The notes: generated by a model from the sequence alone, not told the origin. DNA of 64,000 nt from Verpa conica (GCA_033030425.1 JAUFSD010000019.1:1054001-1118000), one strand, 5' to 3'. Shown: positions 1 to 12,240, numbered from the stretch's first letter. Numbers and translations: made by a program.

Positions 1-1
1 C

Positions 2-286
2 AAAAATCACTTTTTTTGCAGCTGTCCAGGATGCCCGTGGATGTATACATACTCTAGCTTTCCGACAAGACAGAGCCTAGATGAGCATTGGAAGTTAGTG
101 CATCCGACTGTTGGTCATTTCCGCTGCTCGGAGTGCTCATACACGACGGACAATGTAACGAATATCAATTTCAAACATCTTAGGGTGCACTTTTCTACAG
201 AGGATGATATTTCTCAAGCAATGAAGAAGATTCGGAGTGAGAAGGATACTAGACAGGCGAGTTTGACTTTCTCGACGACTTTCTAG
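2..286 (+). CDS. C-terminal part of a C2H2-like zinc-finger protein (5' end outside window)
   Basis: The open frame runs in from the window edge and ends at a TAG at 284-286, giving about 94 residues. It begins within a CxCPxCP finger (FFCSCPGCPW), continues through a TRQSLDEHW block, and ends with a final finger C-x2-C...H plus a short basic Lys/Glu-rich tail (AMKKIRSEK). The same order of blocks appears in the complete genes at 7015-7953 and 19247-20332, so this is a third paralogue cut by the window boundary. The first ATG inside the frame (41) lies inside a conserved finger and is not the true start. In the last finger one histidine spacing differs from the paralogues. The family is probably DNA or RNA binding; its function is unknown to me. 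Confidence 0.7.
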   Translation, partial: KNHFFCSCPGCPWMYTYSSFPTRQSLDEHWKLVHPTVGHFRCSECSYTTDNVTNINFKHLRVHFSTEDDISQAMKKIRSEKDTRQASLTFSTTF

Positions 287-1814
287 GGTTGGAAAAGTGA
301 GAAATAAGGGCTGAGCGGCACCTGCTTGTAGATTACGTCGCGTTTACTTTATTAAGTATATGATTACTTTGACTTTTGTCGGTTTTTCTTGCATTAAGGC
401 TGGGTTTTTTCTGTTCTAATCCCAATAGGTAGGAAATTTGCTGGCTGGTAAAGAGGTCTTTGTTGATTTACGTTTACTGTAACATTCCTATTTAGGTGAG
501 AGGCAAGGGGGAAGTTGTGTTTTGTATTAGGTTTCCTACCCTGGGTGTATTTCTATATTATCACTGTAAGAACATCTAGCTACTTATGCGTAACGAAAAA
601 AATTATCAGGAAGCATTTTGCTGTCCACGGCTGCTAAGTAAAATTATAGGAATTTTTAAGCTACGGTCATGTTTTAGCTCAGGTCAGCGGTGTGACTGAG
701 CGCTCATGTGTTTCATGAGACTGGAAATTTCGGATGGCTCCGAGTCAGAGAGATAGGTACTATAACCCCGTACATAGTGCACGTGTGGTGATATATTTGT
801 AATGGTCATGAAAAGGCCTTATTAGAGCTAGGTACCAAGGAGCTATGAGGTGTACCAGATTATAATAAATACCGATTCTCCGCGATTTTAGGTCCGAATC
901 TAGTTAGTAGCTGTATACTAACCCTAGATATAGCTTATCTAAACCACAATCTGAGATCGTAAATGTCTAAAATATATATATGCATATACAGTCACAATAA
1001 AAAAGTGTTCGTGAAACAGATCTCGGGTGGCACAAATCACTTACAAGGTTATCTTTGTACAACTGTTGTTAATCTCGACCCAAGTCCAGAAGATAGCCCC
1101 ATGAGATAAAAGGATAATCCAAGCACCCTCTCGTAACCCCTAAACTTTCTACCACTTGAGGTTTAAGCTACAGTATCTAATTCCCAACTTGGCCTGGCAG
1201 ATGTATTAGATACAGCGGAACTTTCCACCCTACTGCATAATTCGTAATTTGAGACATGCATGTTTCACGAATATTCTGCATTGTGAATATCTACCGTCTG
1301 GGTATAAACTTAAATCATAGGAAAACTACCTTGACTATGTAGTACTAAGGAAATATTATTATACGACCATGTAGAATTATAATACTAACGCGGCTGATAC
1401 TTCCTAAATAGGTAGAAGTAGCCGAATAGGTATTTCGGTGAGGCCGAGCCGCCTCCAGGAGAGGTCGTCGGGACTCCTGAGGACTTTGAAACGGCCTGTG
1501 GGTAGTTTATACGCTGATGACTCGTTTTGCGCATATATAAAGAGTCTGTTATATCTTAGAGCACTCTTAGAGGATCAATCAGATAACATCTACTATCTAT
1601 ACTATAGTCATTCAATGGAGTAATGGACAACCCATGTAGTAATAGACAAGGTTGTTTATTCTCAGTACTTTTGAGCGCTAAGCAACCAAGCTAGCCACTT
1701 ATTAGTCGAAACCCCTGTTCACTGTTGGCTCGTGAACGCGCGTACGACTGTGCTATATTATATTCTCAACAAGATTGCACGAGTGATGGACTATGAAGCA
1801 TTTTCAGGGTTTCT

Positions 1815-1851
1815 TGAATGAATGAATGAATGGATTTATCATAAGTACATG
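1815..1851 (+). repeat. relic of the terminal repeat of the 46-kb MITE family
   Basis: GAATGAATGAATG followed by TTTATC, A and AAGTACATG matches the inner part of the terminal inverted repeat of the 736-bp element at 46009-46744 (GAATGAATGAATTTATC then ACAAGTACATG). No second arm was found nearby, so this looks like a solo, decayed end. The short GAAT microsatellite within it makes part of the match low-complexity. Confidence 0.4.
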
Positions 1852-4800
1852 CAACCGTCAGGGTTTCTTGGTGTAACTGGGCTATGAATGCGAGGAGATT
1901 CCCCGTATCTCCCCGCCATTAAAAGTAGGTTTTTCATGACCGAGGTTGGATAAGGTATTCTATTACTCAGACTTTAGAGGTTTAAGCTGGATCGACACCC
2001 GGAGTAACATGCGTATAGGGATACTGTCTTAGTCAGCTAGATATTTATAAGAACTCGCTAGCGCACTCCCAAGATTTATCCGGTTCCTAAAGATTTTTGG
2101 TTCTGAAAGTAGCTAGATCAAGCGTGGGTGAGGGATAAAAATGCTGGCCTCTCGCGCGGCTTCGTGACCTGCCCCTTCTAGATTCTCTCGTGCTACCAAT
2201 ATACCTCCACCATAGCACGAGTCTTAGAGTCTAAGTATTTCCAATCATGGTATAGAAGTTTAATAGGTACTGGCGATACCGAAGCGAACCATAAAACCAT
2301 AAGTTTATTTACGCAGTAATGAAAGATATACTGGCCTTCTATCGTATTCCAATGATATCGTGAACTTAATGTACGGTATAAGTAATTGACTGCATTTATA
2401 GACAAACCATCTGTAGTTAATATTTGTGAAAATTTAACCTTGTACAAAGCAGCAGATGTGTTCTGGGGAAATCTTGCAGTATCTGAGTTTTCAGAACTGT
2501 TGGTACAGGGTCCCACCTAGTAACGAGAATAGCACGTTCCCTGCCTAAAAAGTGGAGAATAATATCCCTATAATTTTCCAAGCCAAATTACTCACCTTCG
2601 TCTCTATCCACTGACAGTTTTCGAATTTTGTCGTCACGCTCTTGGCTAAATAGCCCCCTATTTCCATCTATAACGTAATTATATCACATGGACTCAAACA
2701 AAAAAAAGGGGGGAATAGTTCCCATATAAAGCCTTTTTTAGGCCGGGAATAGGTATATAATCGACGAATCCAGACTAATCTGCCTACACGCAACCAAAAA
2801 CGTCGCTGCTAGATACCTATGGATATGTCACTACCCTTAAAGTATCAGATTGTTAAAATAAATCATGTAGAACTGTCGGGTATGTATATATATGTACATG
2901 TACGACATCAACCGTCCCAGCCCAACCAGGGATAATACCATGACTGGGGTCAAGCAAGATATGTGCATGCCCAAGCCTATGGATTAGGGAATTTAAACCT
3001 TGTGGAACATGGAAAAATTAGTTAATGAATTTACGCTAGGAATGCTTAATACACACCGAAACCTCTATCTGGCGATCGGTACCTATAACTGGAATCCGGA
3101 GAGCTAGAGGTACTCATAGTCTTTAATTGTAAGTGTTACCGGAATACTTATACGGAAGTATGGAATTACTTTCGTCGGGAATTCCGGATGTAATTGGGAC
3201 CTGTAGTCGAATCCTAGACTGGCTAGAATGCAGTGAGACCATTCAAATTGTGCTCAGCAATGAACTCGCTTCGACGGGACAAAGGCTTATCGTAGAACCA
3301 CCCTGTGATGTGGTAGGCAAGAGAGACCATCGCGTCACTCTACTGTGGTGTAATACGTATATCTAAACTAACCAAGTTAAATTAAATGACCATATAACTT
3401 CGTAAAGAAATATGAGAACTCTAGCTCAGCTACATACGACTTTCCATAACCTCATATATATTTATATATAGATATGTTATTGGAATATGAAACCGCAACG
3501 TATTTACGTAAGTTTATAAGACTTTTAGGGTGTGCTAATTAAGTATTAAACTCAATAATAGTAAAGAATTGCTACTGTATTAAATATCACTATTGATTAT
3601 GTACACCTAGACCTACCATCTATATTCCTATGGCTCTAATATACCTCACACTCTACTATATGTATTAAACCGCTTTTCTTTGACTGGCCGTAAACTTATT
3701 ATATTGTTGTGTTGGCTTAAAGTATTTAATATTTCTGAGATAGTAGAATTTTTACTACATGTATTTAGGTTGCATTTGAATGTTAACTTGATTATTATTC
3801 ATTAATGACGTTGACTATTTAGCCAGTCAGGATACAAATATCATCCTCCGGTTTTAGGCTAGCCCCACGGCAGGAGTACTATACCAATAGAAGGTATCTA
3901 GCGCCTTAATCCGCCTTTGGTATTTCTACCCCTGTTAAAGATGTATAAGCGGGGGACCAGGGTACAAGAAGTTGCTTTATGTCCCTGACGTGCATGAATC
4001 AAGGGGGCTGGGTATTGGGACACCTGGTGTCGCGGATCTGAGTAGTCATTTCCATCACTACATTTTTCTACCTATTATGTATATAGGTATTTCTCTTTTC
4101 AGAGTGTGTCCCAACAACTTCCTCCAGTTATTCATACCTAGGCCCCATGGTCAGTAGCGGGTTTTAGAAATAGGCTCAGCTAACAAAGCCTATAGGATCT
4201 TTGGGGTAATTAAAACCAGACACTTGTTCTCTATATATGTATAATAAGCTTAGACAAATAAGGTTTCTCCTAGCGTATGGCTAGCTAGCTAGGGTCCCTT
4301 AATGTCCCGGTAATTAGCGCATACCACGTAATTACCCCTCAACAGCGTTTCGGTGACTACTCCTCCTTTCCTCTCCCATCGCAACATCTTTTTATCTCTA
4401 GTTCTAGTTTCTCAATCCAGCCAGCGGATTATGAAGACTCTTGCACGCACTCCCATCGGTAAACATCAAACCTCCCGCCCAATACTGCAATATTGAAATT
4501 ATCTATTCGGATTCAAAAGTGATTCGCGTTAAATGCTACAGGCTATTTAGGTTTCGTTCAGGGCCTTTCCTGGGTTGGCTACCTAGATGACATCAAAGCA
4601 ACATTTGAGTTCTATTCTCAATCTGTGTGTTTCTCAGATGTCTGTTTTGTAAGTCTCTGCTGCGGTCAGTGTGTAGTTTTATTAGTTTCATCAACTGTTC
4701 GGATACCGAAACGCCGTTAGGCTAGCTTACAAAGGATAGAAATATTACGACTGAGTTTGATTCTCGGATGAGCACCAGCGATACGTATATTATCATATCA

Positions 4801-5419
4801 AACGAGTGTCCCTCCCACAGTGTCTTAAACAGTGTGAAAGATTATAGGGCAGGAAAATCAAATCGTTGTCCTGGCTGACTGTTTAGGTCTAGCCAACGCA
4901 CCTAGCGAAACTTGGACGTCTAGCGTCCGAATTAGCGACGATCTTTCTATCAGGCACTGTCTTGAATGAAGGGTATACGGTCACAAATAGTGATAACCTC
5001 CCCAGTATGTTGATTGCTTCTGATTTGGCTAATTCGTTAGGAATTCGTAGAGAATGTGATGCCCTAGCCCGGCATCGCGTTATCAGTCTGTTTGTCAAAA
5101 GTGCCGAGATATATTATCCACTTTTGCGTTCTTAGATATCTCTACTAATATGATAGATTATGCCTTTTGTACTAGTATATAGTAATAATTCATTATTATA
5201 TAGGCATATTGGAATGTAGTAAAACTTAATAGGTGATAACTGGACCGAAGGTTTGTTTCCTTCCTGATCAAGTACTTTTCTAACAAACCTCTTAGGATAT
5301 GTAGCGTAGCCATCTACCTGGTTCCAGTGTTGAAAGCTCAAGTCTTTAATCAGAGGTGTGGTATTTATATATTTTTTTCTTACTTTCTGGGACTGAGGAC
5401 ATTGTTAATTACCCGGCCT

Positions 5420-5460
5420 ACTCGGGTGTTGCACCGCCACCTGTCGCCAGACACCCGAGT
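5420..5460. repeat. hairpin next to a MITE
   Basis: ACTCGGGTGT (5420-5429) is followed 21 bases later by its exact reverse complement ACACCCGAGT (5451-5460). It abuts the larger palindromic element at 5462-5596 and could be part of the same or a nested insertion. Confidence 0.5.
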
Positions 5461-5461
5461 A

Positions 5462-5596
5462 CTACGCCTGTGAGGGTAAGTCTCTGGACACCGGCTGTGG
5501 TGGCACAGGCTTCGCCTAGGAAATAGCCAATAATTTCGCGTGAGGGAGATGGTGCCACCACTGCCACTGTCCAGAGACTTACCCCCGCAGGCGTAG
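5462..5596. mobile_element. TA-flanked palindromic MITE, 135 bp
   Basis: The left arm beginning CTACGCCTG (5462) and the right arm ending CAGGCGTAG (5596) are inverted repeats. With a few mismatches they extend about 46 bases inward (to 5507 and from 5552), including the exact shared block AAGTCTCTGGAC. The element is bordered by TA on both sides (5460-5461, 5597-5598), as expected for TA target duplication by Tc1/mariner-type transposases. It has no coding capacity. Family assignment is inference from the TA flank. Confidence 0.65.
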
Positions 5597-6420
5597 TACA
5601 CTCAGCAGGATTTCTAGCGTAAGTAACCGATAAATTCCACAAATCGACCTTTTGGAGTCATTTCCTGTTGTTTAGGATGCCGTAAGAGTGTTTTACATTT
5701 GGAGGGGTGTTTGTTGCTGTGTTTAATTAGCTAATACCCTATGGAACCCTAGTCCGTGTCTGGGCCAAGATACACTTCAGTGAATACATCCGCTCCAAAC
5801 GGACGCCCAAATACCACTAGCTTTTGAACTGGGGTTAGAGAGCTTTGCAGAGTTTACTCAATTTCAGAGCCCCCAACCCGAAACCCCGAGTAGCAGAACC
5901 ACAATAGGTCGGCCAGGATAAACAGACTCAATCAATTAAGCTCAGTCAGTTAAAGGGGAAAACTCAATATAATTTATCAATGCTGTAAAAAGTAGAACAC
6001 GTTTGCTTTCTGTGGGCGGCCTGGGTATCCTGTGTTACCCGGGTCTCGAGACTGATGCTAGAGCGATTTGGGCCATAGATACCTGCACTCCGCAGAAGTC
6101 TTCAGCTAAAATTTACTGCTCATTCAAGATCAAGAGGGAAAGTAGAAAGAAAACAGATCTTTCATGTAGTTCAGCTTTAAGCTTCAAACATAACTATCGC
6201 CGAGGAATATCTAGTGGCGTGCGTGCCTGACCTATCTTTTAGCTTGACTTGGACTTAGACGCTGATTGAATACTGACTGAGAACGCGGGAACTTTTTTAT
6301 TCACGATGCGATAGATGCTAATGGACAGGGTTATCGGGCGTGCTGTAGGGGGAATATGGGTTGCGATTGTCTATTGTATCTTGGTGTGCGGCCAGAAGGA
6401 GTTTTAGGAAGAGCTCTCAG

Positions 6421-6576
6421 TAGCTAGAAAGCGTCCCCACTGAGAAGTTTCATTGAGAACCCTGGATCCCCCCCCGGTGGGTCCAGTGAGGTATCAGACT
6501 TGTATGCTGCGGCTCTCCATACAAGTAATATTAATTATACAACAGAAGTTTCTCAGCAGAGGACGCATAAGAACTA
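6421..6576. repeat. imperfect inverted repeat, possible decayed MITE
   Basis: The sequence around 6421-6450, read in reverse complement (CTTCTCAGT then GGGGACGC), resembles 6545-6576 (TTTCTCAGC then AGAGGACGC) with several transitions and one indel. Two further small hairpins lie between the arms, one around the eight-C run at 6464-6486 and one with ACTTGTATG...CATACAAGT near 6500-6525. The structure suggests a decayed foldback element. Confidence 0.35.
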
Positions 6577-7014
6577 TCTAACATTTACTACATCTTGGGC
6601 GGCCTTTTAGGCTTCAAATAATTCCCTAAATGCTTCTCATAGCCTTTTGAAGCTTAACACCCGCCAACACCTACTACTAATCTTCTGTCAATTATGGGTC
6701 ACTTAACCAGTCTATTATATTCGTTCAAGTGTATTATCTTCATTCAATTCTACTATTTTCATTCAACTCCATCAAGAGTGTCCTAATAAGCGTCCTAGAC
6801 TAGTTGACACTTATATTAAGATGCTATCGTCGTCTTTCAAACCCTCCTTTTATATCTCAACTCTCTACTTTTAAATCTCTCCAGGGTCCTATTACCACAC
6901 TTCTAGATCTTATAACACTTAATCTGCCCTTGCAATATCAAACGTCACTCATCAATCACAAAATCCTGTACCACCTTTACCTCACCACTCACCTTCATCT
7001 TACGTCTTTAAGAA

Positions 7015-7953
7015 ATGAGTTCCTACGGAGATGAGGTTGGAGGACCTGGTTTCTTCACTGGCATGCTAAATAGTGAAGACATTGAAGAAGGGTTTATTAC
7101 TACCGCTGCCATTAACGGGTATTACCTTTCACGAATTCCCGCTACCAATGATGCTAGTGTAGCTTCGGGGAACGGTGCTGAAACTCCAATTTTCAGTCAA
7201 ACCCCCATACTCAGCCCAGCTGTATGCAATAGTGCTACCAGGAACTTTGAACAAGTTCATGATATCAGTCATCCTCTCAATGCCACCTTTCATCCCAACG
7301 ACACTTTCGCCTACAGCCCTGATAGGCACGCGTCTTTATCCCCCAATTCTGATACAAGCTCCTACAAATTTGCATTATTTGAGGGCTCCGCACATCCCCC
7401 TATCTCCGATGGGTCCCAACCCAACCCCGAAGGCACAGCTTCCGGTAGTTTCATGGACATTTCTGACAATGATTCTCCTGATATCTCAATTGATCCACCA
7501 GCTCATCAAACCCAGTCTCCAAATACTGGCACTGCCCCGCATGCATCGCCTAGCCCCAACATTTCTATGAAGGCTACTCTAGTCTTAACTGGGCCTGAGG
7601 GAATCAGTACATACTTCTACTGCAACATTGATGGCTGTGAAGGAAAGGTGTTCGAAAAATTGCAATCGCGCTTTACCCATGCACGGGAGTCACACCGAGA
7701 TTTATTCATCTGCAATTGCCCCAAGTGCCCAGAGGCATATAACTATACCAAATATAAGACGAAGCTGGAACTAGATGATCATTGGAATAAGACCCCCAAG
7801 AATGTCAAACGTTTTCGGTGTGGAATGTTGACTTGTTGGTATACAACAAACAACCACACCAATATGAAGAGTCATCTTGGTAAAGTTCATAAGGTAAATG
7901 ATGACGAAGAAATGAAAAAAATCAAGAATGAGAAAGAAGAGAGGAATAAGTAG
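7015..7953 (+). CDS. three-finger C2H2-like zinc-finger protein, family member 2
   Basis: A single-exon frame of 312 residues. Residues 1-185 are low-complexity, rich in Ser, Pro, Thr and Asn, with no fold I recognise. Residues 205-300 hold three putative zinc fingers: a classical one (YCNIDGCEGKVF...HARESH), a compact CNCPKCP finger ending in LDDHW, and a third (CGMLTCWYTTN...HLGKVH). A charged tail (DDEEMKKIKNEKEERNK) closes the protein. The same domain order occurs at 2-286 and 19247-20332. The ATG at 7015 follows a pyrimidine-rich leader, and upstream frames do not extend it. The long disordered N-terminus plus C-terminal fingers suggests a nucleic-acid-binding regulator, which is inference. 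I do not recognise a named gene. Confidence 0.75.
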   Translation: MSSYGDEVGGPGFFTGMLNSEDIEEGFITTAAINGYYLSRIPATNDASVASGNGAETPIFSQTPILSPAVCNSATRNFEQVHDISHPLNATFHPNDTFAYSPDRHASLSPNSDTSSYKFALFEGSAHPPISDGSQPNPEGTASGSFMDISDNDSPDISIDPPAHQTQSPNTGTAPHASPSPNISMKATLVLTGPEGISTYFYCNIDGCEGKVFEKLQSRFTHARESHRDLFICNCPKCPEAYNYTKYKTKLELDDHWNKTPKNVKRFRCGMLTCWYTTNNHTNMKSHLGKVHKVNDDEEMKKIKNEKEERNK

Positions 7954-8808
7954 TTCTCAAGTTCTACGAGTGAAAGACGTCGAGAGGTATAGAGGGCGTG
8001 CACGCGAAGGGAAGAGGAACAGATTTAGGAATGTACCAGCTAGGGGAGCTGAGAGTGGTGGCGACGAGGAGATGGATACTAGTGGTGAATGAAGGAGTAA
8101 AAGTGAATAGTGTAGTGCCTGTTATTTTGTTTTGTTTATCTTGGTTCGAATACCATAGCCGGAACGCTCTATGTTATCAACCGGAATATTCCCTCGTTCC
8201 TTTTCTTTCTTTCCTTTCTTTCCCATTTTTCCTTTCCTTCCACTCGTTTACTTCTCTAAGTTGTTGTTTTATCAATATGTAGGGATATATATATGGGCTG
8301 GGAATTCTTTTTGTTTGCTTAAGTAGGTCTCTTACGCTCTATTATTTTCTATATAAAATACACTCATTTAACCTCGTTTATATGTCTATATTTCTTTGAT
8401 ATTTGGTTATTTGAACTTATGGCAACGACACGTATTAATCAAAATAAGTGTCTCGGGGACTAGTATATAAGCAGCCTAGCCTTTCCCAGACAAACCTATA
8501 TAATTATAAGGAATGTTATATAGCTATATCTAAGGTGGGCACCCAAGAATATAGGCCAATAAGGATTAGTAAATTTTGTGTGACAAAAGCCGCGAGCCGT
8601 AATAATTAATGTAGGGGGGTGGGGCAAATCACGTTGGGTAGGCCGAGTTCGATCAACGTTACGCATATACTCAGCCTCCCCTACTACCCAATCCAACTAT
8701 ATGTATGGTCAGAAGGTAATAAAATTCTCAAAAGTATTGACACAGCTAATCTAAATAGCTAACGTTTTTAATTTCTCTCTAATGTCATTTCTTTTTTTTT
8801 TTGCCCCC

Positions 8809-8880
8809 TACGGCGGGCAGCAGCAACCAGTCCGCCATAATTCACAAAGCAAAGTACAAAAATCTCCCTGAATAAATTTT
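8809..8880 (+). repeat. left terminal inverted repeat of the transposon
   Basis: It begins TACGGCGGGCAGCAG and matches the reverse complement of 13485-13556 over about 72 bases. Differences are mostly G/A or C/T transitions. Near the tip a GGCGG...CCGCC self-complementary pair can form a small stem-loop. Confidence 0.85.
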
Positions 8881-8935
8881 CTTTCTAATAATAACTAGAA
8901 ATATCCTCATACATATAATAAAAGAAAAATAACTT

Positions 8936-10211
8936 CTAGCCAATACTAAAAAGTTTACCTGACCGTGTCCTTTTAACAACATGATTGGAACATATGGGTA
9001 CCTTCTCCTGGACTAATTGAGTAGGTTCAGAAACCGTACTTGAAGAACCAACAGCTGAATGCATACGCTATAAATATATATTAAAATTGAAATACTAATA
9101 AAGAATTATTTTAAAACTTACCTTCAAGTTACGGTTTAATGACCTATCCGGTAGGCTTTCTTGATTAGAATCATGATTAATAGGATGCCATTTCTGCCAT
9201 TCTTCTCCATCTATTTCAGTCAATTCTTCTTCATAGCCGCAATTTGAAACCTTTTCGCTTCCATCTAATGAAGTAGTCTTTTCGTCCAAAGGAATAGAAC
9301 TAAATTAAAATATTAGCAGATTGTTTTTGTTTTCTTTTTAAATACTTACCTAGAATGGCTTTCTAAGTTTTGTTCTCGGCGTCGAGCCAACTGATGATTT
9401 CTTGCATGCTCTAATTGAGCTTCTTGATCGGCAACAATCCTATACTCAAAAAGAATAGGAACTATTGGAGGCCCAGTTTTTTTATCACGGGCATTTTGAT
9501 CATGTGGATTATAAGGAAAATATTCCGTAAGAATTTGCCGAAGTGTTGTTGGTTTAGAAAAAGCATCACTTAAGTAATCTGGACCGGTAGATGCATTCCA
9601 ATGTAGGACTATTTGACATTGCTCGGGTACAGGTGCACCTATATTAAATATATAATTAAATTTTATAATCATAATTTGGGTCTAAAAAACAGCCTACATT
9701 GTCCGTGATCCCTCCACTGAAGGCCGTTGAACTCTTTCCAGACTGCCAGGTTGCTTTGAATAAGAAGATCCCAAAGATGTGATGTCCAATTAAAATCATC
9801 AGGTTGAATTTCCTTATCTAACATATTGTCGGAGGGATACCATAAATCTGTTCCAGTAATGGGCTTGAACTTCCGAATATTGATATTTAGTTGTCCTGAA
9901 GGGCCTTGTATAAGCTGAAGCTTCCGAACAAATCTGGTAGGCTGGGGTAGGGGTTGTAAAGGTTTTCGAATCTCAAGAAGAGATTTGCGTTTTCCAGTTT
10001 TCCGTGCAGCATTGACTATGTCAACTGCATTTCCTGCTTTTAAAATAGCAAAAGACTCTTTAGGTATGGTTGTGTGTAAACTTGAAAGATCTGATACTTC
10101 ATAAAGTTCTACTCTGCAATTACCGCAAAATCGGAATACTGCAGTAGGTTTTCGGCTAAGTGGTTCAGCGCAAGCAGGGCAGTATTGTAAATCACTAGTA
10201 GGATGAGCCAT
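8936..10211 (-). CDS. transposon-encoded zinc-ribbon protein of unknown function
   Basis: Four exons join in frame with canonical signals: 10211-9698, 9638-9350, 9299-9122 and 9067-8936, giving about 370 residues. The N-terminus has a Cys4 zinc ribbon (CPAC at 11-14, CGNC at 29-32). A basic stretch follows (ARKTGKRKS), then a Trp-rich segment (DLWYP, FNWTSHLWDLL, LQWRDHG) and an acidic segment (EEELTEIDGEE). No catalytic motif was seen. The frame is intact, unlike the integrase gene. It is transcribed divergently from the integrase, with starts 147 bp apart. It may be an accessory protein for transposition, for example end-binding. The last exon could splice again at 8955 instead of ending at 8936. 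Confidence 0.6.
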
Positions 10212-10358
10212 TATAGCTTAATGATATTTTATCGAGTACAAGTAAAAGTATTTAAAGGGAGAGGTAGACCACTGAGTATAGAAAGAATAATTATACTCAG
10301 ACCAGCTACAAGTATTTTTACTTATTCCTTTTTACACAAACTTATCATACTCCTTCAA
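10212..10358. promoter_or_regulatory. divergent promoter region of the transposon
   Basis: This AT-rich gap of 147 bases separates the two divergently oriented transposon genes. It contains two related copies, in opposite orientation, of an AAGTAAAA(G/A)TA-like sequence (10240-10256 and 10308-10324). A shared bidirectional promoter is inferred from position only. Confidence 0.4.
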
Positions 10359-12216
10359 ATGCCTGCCGGACGTCCTAGCATTTCTCTTGAGCCATACAAA
10401 GCTGTCATTTGGACGTAGATGCATTTTGACCAATTGACTCTTCTGAATACACGGGATCTTTTGCGGGAGAGATATCCAGAACTAGAAGCAGCCCGACCTC
10501 AATTCCCGTCAAAAAGAACTTTAGAACGGACTTTGATACAATGGGGTCCAGATTTTAAAAAGCAAATGCAACCTCTTTCTGCAGATGATAGACAAGAATT
10601 ATCTAGCTATTTGTGGAAGCTTTTCTACACACACGGGTTAACTGATGAAGAAATAATGAGATTTCTAAAAAAACAAAACTATGAAATCTCAAAGCGAAGG
10701 TAAGTTACTATTTAAAAACTTAATCAAGTACTAGTACTTACTTAAATTAGTATGATTCGGTTGAGGCTTTCATTAGGCATGTTTCGGAGAATAGGTGCAT
10801 TAGAATTTGCAAAACATGATGCAATAATGCGGGCAGCTTTGCAAGCACAACTTCATTCGGGTCAAAGCTCTCTTTACGGTAGATCACTTACATATCAACA
10901 TCTTAAAATGAGTGGAATTCCTGTAGCACGAGATCGTATGTATAAAATACTAAAAGAACTTGATCCTATTGGGGTAGAAAGCCGTACTTTTGGTCTGCAA
11001 AAAGTGGCACGGGATAAATATATTGTTCCAGGCCCTAATTTTTTATGGTCAGTTGATGGGCATCACAAGCTAAGCATGTATGGGATCGAAATATATGCGG
11101 CTATTGATGGATATTCTCGGTATGTTAAATTTACTTGGGGTACATATTTTGTGTGTTGTCATGTCTTAAACATAAGTTACTCACATGCTAAATATAGCTA
11201 TATTACTTGGATACACGTTGGTATCTCTGCACGTACTCCTGTCGCAATTCTAAGACAATATTTAGATATTGTTGAAGAAACCAATATTCTGCCATATGCA
11301 ATCCGTTCTGACCGCGGCTCTGAGACACCAATGATGGCAAATGCACACTGGAAGCTACATCAAGCTCTAAATCCTAATACAACTTTTAAAGACGTATATT
11401 GGTATGGAACGTCTACTCTAAACGTACGTATTGAAAGTTGGTGGCGCCAAATGAGTAAAAGCCAGACAATCACATGGAAGGTAAATACTACTCTTATTAG
11501 ATACATATATATATTTGTCTCAAAGTTTCACTAATAAAATATGTTAAAAGAATCATTTAGATTATTTACGTGACTCAGCTTATTTTCAGACAATATTCAG
11601 GTGTTCTATAAGCGCTACTTTATGTGTATCTCCCTATAATTCGTAAAGAAATTTACGAATTTGCAGAGTTGTGGAATGCGCATAGAATTCGTTCTCAACC
11701 AAATCGGCCTTATCATCCTACCGGAAAACCGTTTGTTATGTATTATATTCCAGTACATGGTATTACAGATTACGGGAAAAAGCCACCTTTGGATTTACTC
11801 CAAGAGTTGAAAGCAGATTTAAATACATACGGTATATTATTTACTTATTCTTTTAATGTTATCAAAACTAAACTTGCTTAGATCCAAATGAGTATTTACC
11901 AATAGCAACGCTGGAATGGTGCCGGCAGGAGTTGGAGAAAATCAGAATTAGGACTCCTATTACTTTTGAAATGCAAGTAGAAAAATCTCCAGCTCATTTA
12001 ATTGCCTACTGTCATCTTTGTTCTGCTATCGAAAACCATTTCTTACAAGGCAATTGTCTTTATTTATCCGAAAAGCCCCAAAATGCATATAAATGGAGCT
12101 TGTTACCGGATAATGCTGAGATAGTTGATTTTGAAGAAAATGAAGATAGCGGGAATCAGGAGGAAGTTGATTTAGATTTAGAAGAAGGAAGTGATAGTAC
12201 AGATATTGAAAATTAG
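10359..12216 (+). pseudogene. DDE integrase-type transposase with two in-frame stops
   Basis: Exons 10359-10699, 10751-11119, 11198-11480, 11561-11831 and 11882-12216 join in one frame of 532 codons with good splice signals. In that frame lie a TAG at 10416-10418 and a TAA at 11609-11611. The N-terminus (MPAGRP...EPYK, then KRTLERTLIQWG) resembles a helix-turn-helix DNA-binding part. The catalytic core shows SVDGHHK (Asp about 216), YAIRSDRGSE (Asp about 275) and VRIESWWRQ (Glu about 316), i.e. a D-x58-D-x40-E triad of the RNase-H/integrase fold. ELWNAHRIRSQ lies downstream, and a highly acidic tail ends the protein. All catalytic residues are present. The two stops suggest recent inactivation, unless they are read through or are assembly errors. 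Confidence 0.75.
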
Positions 12217-12240
12217 ATAGTAATATGAACAAAAAGTAAT

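Larger units (their letters stand above)
287..7014. other. gene-poor stretch with small inverted-repeat elements
   Basis: No open frame here resembles a protein family I recognise. The DNA is moderately AT-rich with scattered short frames that look random. I can support only small repeat structures: a relic terminal-repeat sequence near 1815-1851, hairpins at 5420-5460 and 5462-5596, and a looser inverted repeat at 6421-6576. The last roughly 350 bases (6660-7014) are pyrimidine-rich and probably contain the promoter and 5' UTR of the zinc-finger gene at 7015. Confidence 0.5.

Noticed and set aside
7175..7570. Alternative 131-residue frame within the zinc-finger gene at 7015
   Set aside because: It is an out-of-frame shadow; the zinc-finger frame has clear family similarity to two other genes in the window.
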